DNA of 54,704 nt. It comes from Nitrospiraceae bacterium (GTDB lineage: Bacteria; Nitrospirota; Thermodesulfovibrionia; UBA6902). Under the pieces are notes generated by a model. The model was given only the letters and a program-made list of their open reading frames with translations. It was not told where the DNA came from and made no database searches. The stretch is taken from contig QZJG01000041.1 in assembly GCA_003599275.1 (NCBI GenBank), positions 1-54,704 of the forward strand, in the 5' to 3' direction. Position 1 is the first letter of the stretch, and every line of letters starts with the position of its first letter. Below, in pieces: positions 16,901-24,393 of this stretch. Both the position numbers and the translations under genes were made by a program.

Positions 16901-18111
16901 CAAGAGTTAATGAAGCAATGTCAATCCTGTTTTCAGAAGAATTGGGTATGGTAATTGAATATCTGCCGGAGAAAGAGGATGAAATAATATCCGTTTTTAA
17001 AAACTTTTCCGTCCCCCATCAGATTATAGGCAAAACTTTAATCGATAAAAAAATCAAGATAACTCTCTTAACTCATGACTCTAAACTCTTAACTCTAATT
17101 GACGAAGACATGAGGGTACTGCGCGGCATCTGGGAGGAGACGGGTTATCAGCTTGAGAAACTGCAAATCAATCCTGCCTGCGCCGAAGAGGAGAAGGAAA
17201 ATATTTATGACCGGAAGGGGCCGAATTATGTTTTAACGTTTGATCCTGAAAAAACGACCCCCCTTAATTCCCCCCTTAGTAAGGGGGGAGACAGAGGGGT
17301 CCCTTTGCCCCCGAAAGTTGCCATTATCCGCGAGGAAGGCAGCAACAGCGACCGGGAGATGTCGTCCGCATTTTATCATGCGGGATTTGAGCCCTGGGAT
17401 GTGACCATGACGGACTTTCTTGAAGAGAGGACCACACTCTCTGATTTCAGGGGAGTGGCCTTTGTCGGCGGATTCAGTTATGCCGATGTGCTTGATTCCG
17501 CAAAAGGCTGGGCAGGCGTTATACGGTTCAACAAAAGGATATGGGAAGAATTTCAGGGTTTTTATCATAGAGAGGACACCTTCAGTCTCAGCGTGTGCAA
17601 CGGGTGCCAGCTTGCAGCGCTACTTGGATGGATACCCTATCAGGGCATTGCCGATACAAAACAACCGAGATTCATTCACAATATATCGGGGCGGTTTGAA
17701 TCGCGTTTTTCGACGGTCAGGATTTTGCCGGGCCCTGCAATCATGCTGAAAGGGATGGAGGGCTCTTCGCTGGGCATCTGGGTTGCCCATGGCGAGGGAA
17801 GGGCTTATTTCCCGGATGAAACCATTCTTGAAAAGATTGAAAAAGACGGCCTCGCACCTATACGCTATGTTGATGATAATAATGAGATTACCATGAAATA
17901 TCCTTTTAACCCGAATGGCTCAGCTTCCGGCATAGCGAGCTTGTGTTCTCCTGACGGCAGGCATCTTGCGGTCATGCCTCATCCGGAGCGGACATTCCTT
18001 AAATGGCAGTGGCCGTGGATGCCCGAAGACTGGAGGCGTGACCTGAAGATATCGCCGTGGCTGAGGATATTTCAAAATGCAAGGGAGTGGTGCGATAAGG
18101 ACAGGGTGTAG
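13975..18111 (+). CDS. purL: Phosphoribosylformylglycinamidine synthase, large single-chain form, with repeat-derived insertions
   Basis: 1378 residues; large PurL/PFAS is normally about 1300. It converts FGAR to FGAM with ATP and glutamine in purine synthesis. Visible: FDLSQSNSEHSRHWFFKG, ETHNFPSGVAPFPGAETG, the glycine-rich loop GGAASSM, NKVDRSVTGL, the AFAGNCG segment and a C-terminal glutamine amidotransferase domain from about 1113 (REEGSNSDREM) with nucleophile C1208 in SVCNGCQLAALLGW and a VMPHPER histidine. The sequence follows vertebrate PFAS more closely than the E. coli enzyme, judged by memory. The extra length comes from several segments encoded by DNA repeats (listed separately); they lie between conserved blocks and keep the frame open. 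Start has GGAAGTCTCCGG upstream. Confidence 0.96.
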   Translation: MSLIHFYRTPALSEAKGKELLLRIRQKISSDIEDLKTEYCFNIETSGPLNNDEMNTLRWLLAETFEQEKFSDRSFLDLYLSKDVIARSKATKQSLESGIASPSARNDNSIILEVGPRMNFTTAWSANAVSVCRACGLTKIKRIERSRRYLFEGGFVPDIVSSLITRHSSLFFDRMTECPYPRPLETFETGTTPEHVYKIPLIEEGKSALEKINREMGLGLDDWDIGYYYDLFVKDIGRDPTNVECFDLSQSNSEHSRHWFFKGKLIIDDIEMPLNLIELVKHPLDLNPNNSVIAFRDNSSSIRGYEVHTIIPENPLAPSRFQKTGLRYDVIFTAETHNFPSGVAPFPGAETGTGGRIRDVEATGRGGLVIAGTAAYCVGNLLIPGYDLPWEDKSFPYPGNLASPLEIEIQASNGASEYGNKFGEPVIQGFTRSFGMRLPNGERYEWLKPIMFTGGIGQMDARHIEKGKPEKGMLVVKIGGPAYRIGIGGGAASSMIQGENIAELDFNAVQRGDAEMEQKMNRVLRSCVEMGDANPVVSIHDQGAGGNCNVVKEIIYPAGAKVEVRKIQLGDSTLSVLEIWGAEYQEQNALLLRPEGLGLFHKMCEREKVPYAVIGEITGDGYIVLHDETDGSTPVNLDLGKILGSMPQKTFHLERMSMKLQPLVFPWDSFSAPYPLHPFFRDALERVLRLVSVGSKRFLTNKVDRSVTGLIARQQCAGPLQLPLSNVAIIAQSHFSRTGAAISIGEQPVKTLLDPAAMARMSVGEALTNIVWAKISSIEDIKCSGNWMWAAKLPGEGAKLYDAAVALGDILVKLGIAIDGGKDSLSMAAQVVIQNKEQRAKNTDEREQTAETVKSPGTLVISAYATCPDVTKVITPDIKRPGQSKLIFIDLGKGKNRPGGSALAQVYNQIGNESPDVDDPKLLRYAFNAVQTLIEKDMVLAGHDRSDGGLIITLLEMAFAGNCGIEIELGVKNSESRVNEAMSILFSEELGMVIEYLPEKEDEIISVFKNFSVPHQIIGKTLIDKKIKITLLTHDSKLLTLIDEDMRVLRGIWEETGYQLEKLQINPACAEEEKENIYDRKGPNYVLTFDPEKTTPLNSPLSKGGDRGVPLPPKVAIIREEGSNSDREMSSAFYHAGFEPWDVTMTDFLEERTTLSDFRGVAFVGGFSYADVLDSAKGWAGVIRFNKRIWEEFQGFYHREDTFSLSVCNGCQLAALLGWIPYQGIADTKQPRFIHNISGRFESRFSTVRILPGPAIMLKGMEGSSLGIWVAHGEGRAYFPDETILEKIEKDGLAPIRYVDDNNEITMKYPFNPNGSASGIASLCSPDGRHLAVMPHPERTFLKWQWPWMPEDWRRDLKISPWLRIFQNAREWCDKDRV
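14223..14296. repeat. Family A palindromic repeat, copy 2, in frame inside purL
   Basis: 74 bp with the same 12-bp ends as the element at 7701-7778 (TGTCATTGCGAG / CTCGCAATGACA), plus GACGAAGCAATCTCTCG and an inner inverted GGATTGCTTCG. It is translated as VIARSKATKQSL...SARNDN between LDLYLSK and IILEVGPRMNF of PurL; in the PFAS family these flanks are almost adjacent. Confidence 0.88.
14458..14485. repeat. CTCATCAC-type simple repeat tract in frame inside purL
   Basis: CTTATCACCCGTCACTCGTCACTG is translated LITRHSSL just before the conserved FDRMTE block. The same GTCACTCATCACT wording recurs in the purF leader (18232-18276). Confidence 0.6.
16473..16530. repeat. AAAGAACA-rich tract in frame inside purL
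   Basis: Purine-rich tract with repeated AACAAAGA/CAAAGAAC words, translated as NKEQRAKNTDEREQTAE. It lies between SMAAQV and VKSPGTLVISAYA, which are nearly contiguous in PFAS family members. Confidence 0.6.
16882..17097. repeat. Two GAGTTAAGA / CTCTTAACTC tracts in frame inside purL
   Basis: 16882-16910 reads GGAGTTAAGAATTCAGAGTC... and 17062-17097 reads ACTCTCTTAACTCATGACTC..., the same vocabulary in opposite orientation. They are translated ELGVKNSESRVNE and LLTHDSKLLTL. Same family as 14458-14485 and 18232-18276. Confidence 0.55.
17256..17301. repeat. C6/G6 palindromic repeat in frame inside purL
   Basis: Contains the perfect palindrome CCCCCCTTAGTAAGGGGGG (17270-17288) with flanking CCCCCTTAATT and GACAGAGGGGTCC. 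It is translated TPLNSPLSKGGDRGVP in the linker before the glutaminase domain. This wording is a familiar dispersed repeat in several bacterial genomes, from memory. Confidence 0.75.
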
Positions 18112-18132
18112 GGCAGAGGGAGTAGGGATTAG
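18101..18132. repeat. GGGAGTAGGG simple repeat after purL
   Basis: GGGTGTAGGGCAGAGGGAGTAGGGATTAG overlaps the purL stop. The same tract type appears at 39658-39685 (intergenic) and 50809-50840 (inside hisC). Confidence 0.6.
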
Positions 18133-18216
18133 TTGTTGGAATTCAGGATTTTTAATCTGAAATGTTATACTAAGTCTGCTGATTATAATTATTGTCCTGA
18201 AGAGGAAATACAAAAG

Positions 18217-19683
18217 ATGAACAAGAAAATTCTTAACTCATCACTCATCACTCTTAACTCTCGTCACTCATCACTGTCTTCCGACAAATTCCATGACGAA
18301 TGTGGAGTATTCGGTGTCTATGGACATAATGAGGCTTCAAACCTTACATATCTGGGGCTGCATGCCCTTCAGCACAGGGGGCAGGAGAGCGCGGGCATAT
18401 GTTCTTCAGACGGAAGACAAGTATACATTGAAAAATCCATGGGGCTTGTTACGGATATTTTTTCTGAAAAACGCCTGAAGCGGCTACCGGGCCAGATCGC
18501 CATTGGACACAACCGTTATTCAACTGCCGGCTCAAGTTCCCTGAAAAACGTACAGCCGCTCATGGTCAATTTTTCTCTTGGCTCTCTTGCAATCGCGCAT
18601 AACGGAAATCTTGTTAATGCCCTTGAGTTAAGGACCGCGCTTGAGTCAAAAGGCGCGATCTTTCAGTCGTCGTCTGACAGCGAGGTGTTTGTGCATCTGA
18701 TCGCAAGCTCAAAGGCAGGCGGATTGTATGAACGCATTATAGATGCGGCAAAGACAGTCTCAGGCGCCTTCAGCCTGCTCATCATGACAGAAAACGAGCT
18801 TATCGCAGTAAGGGACACATACGGGTTCAGGCCGTTGAGCATCGGCAGATACGACGGGGCTTATATTGTCGCATCCGAGACATGCGCCCTCGACCTTATA
18901 GGGGCGAAATATGTGAGAGACGTTGAGCCCGGTGAAATGGTCATTATCAATGAAAACGGAATAACTTCCATGAAACCAATGCCTGCCACCAGGCAGGCCT
19001 CCTGCATTTTTGAATTCATATATTTTTCAAGGCCTGACAGCAATATATTCGGCAATATAAACGTGGACGCCGTGAGAAAAGAATTCGGACGCCAATTGGC
19101 GCGGGAATATCCTGTTGAAGCGGATGTGGTCATCCCGGTGCCTGATTCAGGAGTGCCTGCCGCACTTGGATACGCGCAGGAAAGCGGGATCCCTTTTGAT
19201 TTCGGGTTAATAAGAAACCACTATGTCGGCAGGACGTTCATCGAGCCGCAGCAGTCAATACGGCATTTCGGTGTGAAGATAAAATTGAATCCGGTCCGGC
19301 AGCTTCTCGAAGGCAAAAGGGTTTTGGTGGTAGACGACTCAATCGTTAGGGGGACTACAAGCAAAAAGATCGTAAAGATGATCAGAGAAGGCGGAGGGGC
19401 AAAAGAAGTACACTTAAGGATAAGCTCTCCGCCGACTATCGGCCCATGTTTTTACGGCATTGACACGCCTTCAAGAAAAGAGCTTATAGCGTCAACTCAT
19501 AGTGTTGATGAGATAAGAAAGTATATAACCGCGGACACACTGCAGTATTTAAGTATTGAGGGATTGCTGAAAGTAGTTCCTGATTCGGGGAGGTTCTGCA
19601 CGGCGTGTTTTGATGATAATTATCCGGTCCTGAATCATCAGGAAAAGATCGAGCAGATGGAGCTTTTCCTGATGAGCTCTTAG
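18217..19683 (+). CDS. purF: Amidophosphoribosyltransferase
   Basis: 488 residues from the ATG at 18217, which has AGAGGAAATAC at good spacing. PurF makes phosphoribosylamine from PRPP and glutamine, the first committed step of purine synthesis. The glutaminase nucleophile is the cysteine in [13 protein letters not shown], normally exposed by removal of a short propeptide; here about 25 residues precede it and most of them ([15 protein letters not shown]) are encoded by a simple-repeat tract at 18232-18276. Further blocks: [23 protein letters not shown], the PRPP loop [13 protein letters not shown] and the C-terminal [11 protein letters not shown]. It follows purL by 105 bp and converges with a pilin gene, overlapping its stop by 4 bp. 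Confidence 0.96.
   Translation: MNKKILNSSLITLNSRHSSLSSDKFHDECGVFGVYGHNEASNLTYLGLHALQHRGQESAGICSSDGRQVYIEKSMGLVTDIFSEKRLKRLPGQIAIGHNRYSTAGSSSLKNVQPLMVNFSLGSLAIAHNGNLVNALELRTALESKGAIFQSSSDSEVFVHLIASSKAGGLYERIIDAAKTVSGAFSLLIMTENELIAVRDTYGFRPLSIGRYDGAYIVASETCALDLIGAKYVRDVEPGEMVIINENGITSMKPMPATRQASCIFEFIYFSRPDSNIFGNINVDAVRKEFGRQLAREYPVEADVVIPVPDSGVPAALGYAQESGIPFDFGLIRNHYVGRTFIEPQQSIRHFGVKIKLNPVRQLLEGKRVLVVDDSIVRGTTSKKIVKMIREGGGAKEVHLRISSPPTIGPCFYGIDTPSRKELIASTHSVDEIRKYITADTLQYLSIEGLLKVVPDSGRFCTACFDDNYPVLNHQEKIEQMELFLMSS
18232..18276. repeat. ACTCATCACT simple-repeat tract in the purF 5' coding region
   Basis: Repeated CTTAACTC and ACTCATCACT words, in frame, giving the leader [15 protein letters not shown] before the conserved DKFHDEC. 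Same vocabulary as the tracts inside purL. Confidence 0.65.
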
Positions 19684-20099
19684 AAGTTCCTGTTGTTATT
19701 GCAGTCTATTGCGAAATCGTCTCCTGCAACCCGTGACCCTGCATTACCGGTGGCCCTTGCATAAAAACAGTTTGCATCAGCGCCGAATGCAAGCGGACTC
19801 GTTGCCGTTATCTCCTGCCCCGATACTATTTGATAGCTGAAATTCGTATTTAGTCCCGGCTGAAAACCAGGCAACAAGGCCTCGATCGCAGCAATGTCCG
19901 CTGCATCAGCAGTATAAGCTGCGTTCTCAGCAAAGGACTGCTCCTCGAGAAGTCTCAGGGCCTGAAGGTTTTGATAGGCCTCCGATCTTGCGGCGTTCTT
20001 TTGCTGGCCTACATAGGCAGGAATTGCAATCATCGCAAGAATGCCGATAATTGCTACTACGATTATTAATTCGACAAGGGTAAAGCCTCTATTGTTCAT
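19680..20099 (-). CDS. Type IV pilin-like protein (PilE-like minor pilin)
   Basis: 139 residues from the ATG at 20099. The prepilin signature [19 protein letters not shown] is visible, with cleavage expected between G5 and F6 and E5 of the mature protein present. The rest is a small globular domain with two cysteines (NCFYARATG and AIDCNNN) able to form the C-terminal disulfide loop. GAGAGG lies at good spacing before this ATG, and the upstream in-frame residues do not look like a leader. It is third in a pilin row on the minus strand and converges with purF. Confidence 0.9.
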   Translation of the reverse strand: MNNRGFTLVELIIVVAIIGILAMIAIPAYVGQQKNAARSEAYQNLQALRLLEEQSFAENAAYTADAADIAAIEALLPGFQPGLNTNFSYQIVSGQEITATSPLAFGADANCFYARATGNAGSRVAGDDFAIDCNNNRNF

Positions 20100-20142
20100 A
20101 TGTGTGCCTCTCATCTGATATGCATTCATAAGGTACATAATC

Positions 20143-20694
20143 TTAATCTGCACTTACTGTTTTTGATAAAATAATATTTGGTGTTGCAGCATTATCTGCA
20201 GCAACTACATAGAGTTGTGTAATTGCAGCATTCTCCCCCCCGTTTGTTTCATAACAAAGAGTTATTTGACCTGCTGTAGCAGCAGCTTCACATGCTGCTA
20301 AATCAGCTACCCCACCGCCATCAACCCAAAGAACTCCTGTACCCCAAGGTGACTGCTCTGCAGCATGGCCAACATGTGCAACCCACTGAGTAACAACTCC
20401 TGCGGTAGCCAAAGCATTATTGGTTTCTGTAGCCTCTACGACTCCATCACCGTCGAAATCAACCTCTGTCAGTGCGCCCTGACCGATTGCAACAGCGCCT
20501 TTCTTTGCTGAGTCTATCCAACCCTGAAGTTCAGGAATGTTGGACCCAAAAGCTCTTGTTACAGCGCCTTTTTTACCTCTTTCCTGCATACCAAGATAAC
20601 CCGGTATTGCGATAGCTGCCAGAATACCAATTATGGCAACGACTATCAGCAACTCGATCAAGGTAAAACCTTTATTATTGATTTTTTTATCCAT
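20143..20694 (-). CDS. Type IV major pilin paralogue, second copy
   Basis: 183 residues from the ATG at 20694 (leader MDKKINNKG, cleavage before [17 protein letters not shown]). It is nearly identical to the neighbouring pilin over the whole mature protein; differences cluster in the stretch just after the N-terminal helix and at the very end. It contains a Ca-binding-like DFDGDGVVE motif and two cysteines (AACEAA, TLCYE). The 20694 ATG has no ribosome binding site; an upstream in-frame ATG at 20724 has AAAGAGGAG only 3 nt away, but both are inside a 13-bp hairpin. Start is therefore uncertain and expression may be conditional. Confidence 0.88.
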   Translation of the reverse strand: MDKKINNKGFTLIELLIVVAIIGILAAIAIPGYLGMQERGKKGAVTRAFGSNIPELQGWIDSAKKGAVAIGQGALTEVDFDGDGVVEATETNNALATAGVVTQWVAHVGHAAEQSPWGTGVLWVDGGGVADLAACEAAATAGQITLCYETNGGENAAITQLYVVAADNAATPNIILSKTVSAD

Positions 20695-20709
20695 AGTTTT
20701 TCGTTGGCA

Positions 20710-20739
20710 GCAAAAGAGGAGCATGAGCTCCTCTTTTGC
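20710..20739 (-). promoter_or_regulatory. Perfect 13-bp hairpin between the two pilin genes
   Basis: GCAAAAGAGGAGC and its exact complement flank a 4-nt loop. It begins 13 nt after the stop of the upstream pilin and buries an RBS-like AGAGGAG and ATG (20724) of the downstream pilin. There is no T-run, so it is better read as a 3' stabiliser or translation block than as a full terminator. Confidence 0.75.
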
Positions 20740-20752
20740 GTTAATCGCCAAC

Positions 20753-21316
20753 TTAGTCTGCACTTATTATTTTTGATAAAATAATATTTGGTGTTGCAGC
20801 ATTATCTGCAGCAACTACATAGAGTTGTGTAATTGCAGCATTCTCCCCTCCGTTTGTTTCATAACAAAGAGTTATTTGACCTGCTGTAGCAGCAGCTTCA
20901 CATGCTGCTAAATCAGCTACACCACCGCCATCAACCCAAAGAACTCCCGTACCCCAAGGTGACTGCTCTGCAGCATGGACAGTATGTGCAAGCCACTGAG
21001 TAACAACTCCTGCGGTAGCCAAAGCATTATTGGTTTCTGCAGCCTCTACGACTCCATCACCGTCGAAATCAACCTCTGTCAATGCGCCCTGACCGGTTGC
21101 AACAGCGCCTTTCTTTGCTGAGTTTATCCAAGCCTGAAGTTCAGGAAGGTTGGACTCAGAACCTCTTGTTACAGCGCCTTTTTTACCTCTTTCCTGCATA
21201 CCAAGATAGCCTGGAATTGCGATAGCTGCCAGGATGCCGATGATCGCAACGACTATCAGCAACTCGATCAAGGTAAAACCTTTTTGCTCCTTCAAGTTGT
21301 TAATCGCTTTGTACAT
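20753..21316 (-). CDS. pilA: Type IV major pilin
   Basis: 187 residues. The leader [13 protein letters not shown] is followed by the conserved [29 protein letters not shown] helix (given in parts: [20 protein letters not shown]), with the required glutamate at mature position 5. The globular part has DFDGDGVVE and two cysteines. GGAGGTACGTA gives a strong ribosome binding site. It is the first pilin gene after a sigma-54-like promoter, as is usual for PilS/PilR-controlled pilins, so this is the likely abundant subunit; the downstream copy is its duplicate. Symbol given by function, as the exact orthology to pilA of a model species is not tested. Confidence 0.92.
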   Translation of the reverse strand: MYKAINNLKEQKGFTLIELLIVVAIIGILAAIAIPGYLGMQERGKKGAVTRGSESNLPELQAWINSAKKGAVATGQGALTEVDFDGDGVVEAAETNNALATAGVVTQWLAHTVHAAEQSPWGTGVLWVDGGGVADLAACEAAATAGQITLCYETNGGENAAITQLYVVAADNAATPNIILSKIISAD

Positions 21317-21459
21317 TACGTACCTCCAAAATTAATTTTTGGTCATCCGACCAAATTATGATTCAAAATCCCGGATAAACTATCTGTTTACCCCCCCCCT
21401 TAACTGAATTCTCACCTCCTTCTTTTATGGACTGTCATTTTCAATTTAAAAAATCAAAT

Positions 21460-21475
21460 TGCATTTTCTATACCA
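21460..21475 (-). promoter_or_regulatory. Sigma-54-like promoter of the pilin genes
   Basis: On the minus strand TGGTATAGAAAATGCA has GG and GC separated by exactly 10 nt. It lies about 145 nt upstream of the pilin ATG at 21316. The region 21317-21663 otherwise holds no gene; it also carries a run of nine or ten C residues near 21395. Confidence 0.55.
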
Positions 21476-21564
21476 GAAGACCTTCAGTAAAAAATCCAAT
21501 AATTACAAGGTATTCATCCTTGCTTGTGGGCGGTACGTCGTCGGGAAGCATTTCTACATTTTGT

Positions 21565-21590
21565 CTCAAGTGACATTTCTTGTCATTGAG
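21565..21590. promoter_or_regulatory. Inverted repeat, candidate activator site for the pilin promoter
   Basis: CTCAAGTGACA, 5 nt, TGTCATTGAG: arms match except for one extra G. It is centred about 105 bp upstream of the sigma-54-like -24 element, the usual place for an enhancer-binding protein. TGTC words are the known core of PilR sites in Pseudomonas. Confidence 0.5.
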
Positions 21591-21663
21591 ATATCCACTT
21601 AACGGGGAAGGGGCAAGCTTCGATATTGACAATAATTACATTAATTAATTAAGTTAACTCACT

Positions 21664-23295
21664 GTGAATAAAAAGAGAGCATACCTTCTTTATCTCATTC
21701 TTGCAGCAAGTGTCATTTTTACAGGAATAGAGGGCAGGGCGGCGGACAATCCCGGGTCGGGACAACCCGCTTACGGCGACGCCCTGATTGTGGGCTCCAT
21801 CGGGGAGCCGAGCATTCTCGTCCCCATGCTCGCAGGCGACAGCGCTTCTCATGAAGTGGCCGGGTTGATCTTTAACGGGCTTGTGAAATATGGCACAGAC
21901 CTTAGCATCATCGGCGACCTTGCCGAATCCTGGGATATTTCCGCGGACGGGCTGGTCATTACGTTTCATTTGAAAAAGGGTGTCAAATGGACGGACGGCG
22001 TCGAGTTTACCGCCGATGATGTGATGTTCGGCTATAAAACTATCATAGATGACAAGACCCCTACCCCGTACAAGGAAGATTATATCCAGCTTAAAAAAGC
22101 CGAAGTGCTTGACCGCCATACCTTTAGAGTCACTTACCAAAAACCCTTTGCACCGGCGCTGTCTTCATGGGGTAATCTCGTCATCCTTCCCAGACATCTG
22201 CTCGAAGGCAAAGATATCACTAAAATCGATTTTGCAAGAAAACCGACGGGCATGGGGCCGTTCATATTAAACAGATGGACTTCCGGGCAGGAGGTGATAC
22301 TTGATTCAAATAAAAACTATTTTGACGGCAGGCCTTTCATCGACAGATACATTTATAAAATAATTCCTGATCCGGCTACGATGTTTCTGGAGCTGCAGGC
22401 TGGCGGGGTCGATATGATGGGTCTGACCCCGATCCAATATACGAAGCAGACCGATACGGATTTTTTCAGGAAGAATTTTCAGAAATACCGTTACCCGGTG
22501 TTTTCCTACACATACATGGGGTTCAATCTGAAGCACCCGTGGTTCAAGGACAGGCGCGTCAGGCAGGCAATAGCATATGCGATAGACAAAAGTGAAATTG
22601 TAGACGTTGTACTGTTCGGACTCGGCAGCCCGGCAACAGGCCCATACGTCCCGAACACCTGGCCGTATAATCCCGATGTCAAAAAATATGAATACAACCT
22701 TGAGAAGGCCAAAAAGCTCCTTGGTGAGGCCGGATGGACAGATGCGGATGGCGATGGGACCCTGGAAAAAGACGGCAGGCCGTTTGAATTCACCATACTG
22801 ACAAATCAGGGCAACAGCCTCAGAATAAATACCGCGACAATTATACAATGGCGACTCGCAAAGGCAGGAATAAAGGTAAATGTCAGGGCGATTGAGTGGA
22901 GCACATTCATAAATGAGTTTGTAGATAAAAGACGTTTTGAAGCGGTCATTTTAGGCTGGAGCATAGGCATAGACCCGGACCAGTATGACATCTGGCATTC
23001 GGGCAAGACAAAGGAGAAGGAGTTTAATTTTGTGAGCTACAACAACCCTGAAGTAGACGCCCTTCTTGAAAAAGGCAGAAGGACATTCAACATCGAAGAA
23101 AGAAAAAAGACATATTACAGGATACAGGAGATACTTGCTGAGGAAGTCCCATATATCTTTTTGTATGTCCCGGATGCTACGCCTATTGTGCATTCGAGGT
23201 TTAAAGGGATCATGCCTTCGCCGATAGGGATAGGTTATAATCTCCCTAAATGGCATGTGCCGAAGGCGTTGCAGAAACATATGATGGCGCAGTAA
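21664..23295 (+). CDS. ABC transporter substrate-binding protein, peptide/nickel (DppA/OppA) family
   Basis: 543 residues from a GTG. A signal peptide (MNKKRAYLLYLILAASVIF, then AxA near residue 26) directs it to the periplasm. Family blocks: LVPMLAGDSASHEVAGLIFNGL, the DLAESWDISADGLVITFHLKKGVKW pattern (in parts), FTADDVMFGYK, and ILGWSIGIDPDQYDIWHSG. The binding protein class takes peptides, nickel or other small solutes; the ligand cannot be told. No clear ribosome binding site precedes the GTG, and other starts are not better. It is followed by two permease genes but separated from them by a 20-bp perfect inverted repeat. Confidence 0.92.
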   Translation: MNKKRAYLLYLILAASVIFTGIEGRAADNPGSGQPAYGDALIVGSIGEPSILVPMLAGDSASHEVAGLIFNGLVKYGTDLSIIGDLAESWDISADGLVITFHLKKGVKWTDGVEFTADDVMFGYKTIIDDKTPTPYKEDYIQLKKAEVLDRHTFRVTYQKPFAPALSSWGNLVILPRHLLEGKDITKIDFARKPTGMGPFILNRWTSGQEVILDSNKNYFDGRPFIDRYIYKIIPDPATMFLELQAGGVDMMGLTPIQYTKQTDTDFFRKNFQKYRYPVFSYTYMGFNLKHPWFKDRRVRQAIAYAIDKSEIVDVVLFGLGSPATGPYVPNTWPYNPDVKKYEYNLEKAKKLLGEAGWTDADGDGTLEKDGRPFEFTILTNQGNSLRINTATIIQWRLAKAGIKVNVRAIEWSTFINEFVDKRRFEAVILGWSIGIDPDQYDIWHSGKTKEKEFNFVSYNNPEVDALLEKGRRTFNIEERKKTYYRIQEILAEEVPYIFLYVPDATPIVHSRFKGIMPSPIGIGYNLPKWHVPKALQKHMMAQ

Positions 23296-23297
23296 GG

Positions 23298-23378
23298 AAA
23301 GGCACAAAGGGACAAAGGAACTAAGGCACAGAGTGAAAAGAGGCTGGCAGTTTTCCCACTTTGTCCCTTTGTGCCTTT
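23298..23378 (+). repeat. 20-bp perfect inverted repeat between binding-protein and permease genes
   Basis: The arms at 23298-23317 and 23359-23378 are exact complements over 20 bp (built from GGCACAAAGGGACAAAG), with a 41-nt loop. The stem begins 3 nt after the binding-protein stop and ends 17 nt before the permease start codon. In mRNA it would form a strong hairpin. Confidence 0.85.
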
Positions 23379-23394
23379 ATGCCTGAGGTTAAAT

Positions 23395-24393
23395 ATGATT
23401 ACTTATTTATTTAAACGGCTTCTCGAAATGGTACCGACACTGATCGGGATTACTCTTATCTCGTTTTTCATCATCCACCTTGCACCCGGCAAACCCACGG
23501 ATGTGCTTGCCGAGCTGAACCCGAAGATTACGCCTGAGGCAAGAGAGAAACTCGAGAAATACTACGGCCTCGATAAGCCGATAATGGTCCAATATGGCAT
23601 GTGGCTGAAGCGGGTCGTCAAGTTTGACTTCGGCGAATCTTTCTCGACCGACAGAAGGCCTGTCATGGAGAAGATATGGGACACTAAACAACCCTTGCTT
23701 GAGAGGAGGCTGTTTATAACATTCATGCTCAATCTGCTCTCCCTGTTCATAATTTTAATCATCGCCATGCCGATAGGCATTGCATCTGCAACTCATCAAT
23801 ATTCACTCTATGACAAGATTACAACGGTCTTTGTATTCATAGGTTTCGCAATGCCTTCGTTCTGGCTCGCCCTCCTCCTTATGATGTACTTCGGCATTCA
23901 TCACAATTGGCTGCCCATATCGGGACTCAAATCCATGAATTATGAATCACTTCCATTGTTAGAGCAAATCTGGGACAGGGGCAGGCACCTCATACTTCCG
24001 ATTTTTGTCTCTGCATTTACCGGACTCGCAGCGGACTCAAGGTTCATGAGGAGCAGTATGCTCGAGGTAATCAGACAGGACTATATTACAACCGCCCGGG
24101 CCAAGGGGCTGCCTGAAAGAACAGTCATATACAAACATGCCCTGAAAAATGCCCTTCTGCCGATTATCACACTCATGGGGCTTTCAGTCCCCGGACTTAT
24201 AGGCGGGAGCGTCATTTTTGAGAATATATTCGGCATCCCCGGAATGGGGCAATTGTTTTATGCGAGTGTTATGACAAGGGACTATCCTCTCGTAATGGGT
24301 ATCCTGACCGTCGGGGCGATACTGACTTTGTTGGGAAACCTTTTGGCTGATTTAGGATATATGATTGCCGACCCGAGGATACGGGCGAAATGA
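23395..24393 (+). CDS. ABC transporter permease, DppB/OppB type
   Basis: 332 residues from the ATG at 23395, which has GAGGTTAAAT before it; the frame extends upstream into the repeat but family proteins begin at [20 protein letters not shown]. Six hydrophobic segments are apparent. The EAA loop for ATPase contact is present ([21 protein letters not shown] in parts: [22 protein letters not shown]). It forms the membrane channel with the next gene product. Overlap with the next gene is 4 nt. Confidence 0.94.
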   Translation: MITYLFKRLLEMVPTLIGITLISFFIIHLAPGKPTDVLAELNPKITPEAREKLEKYYGLDKPIMVQYGMWLKRVVKFDFGESFSTDRRPVMEKIWDTKQPLLERRLFITFMLNLLSLFIILIIAMPIGIASATHQYSLYDKITTVFVFIGFAMPSFWLALLLMMYFGIHHNWLPISGLKSMNYESLPLLEQIWDRGRHLILPIFVSAFTGLAADSRFMRSSMLEVIRQDYITTARAKGLPERTVIYKHALKNALLPIITLMGLSVPGLIGGSVIFENIFGIPGMGQLFYASVMTRDYPLVMGILTVGAILTLLGNLLADLGYMIADPRIRAK

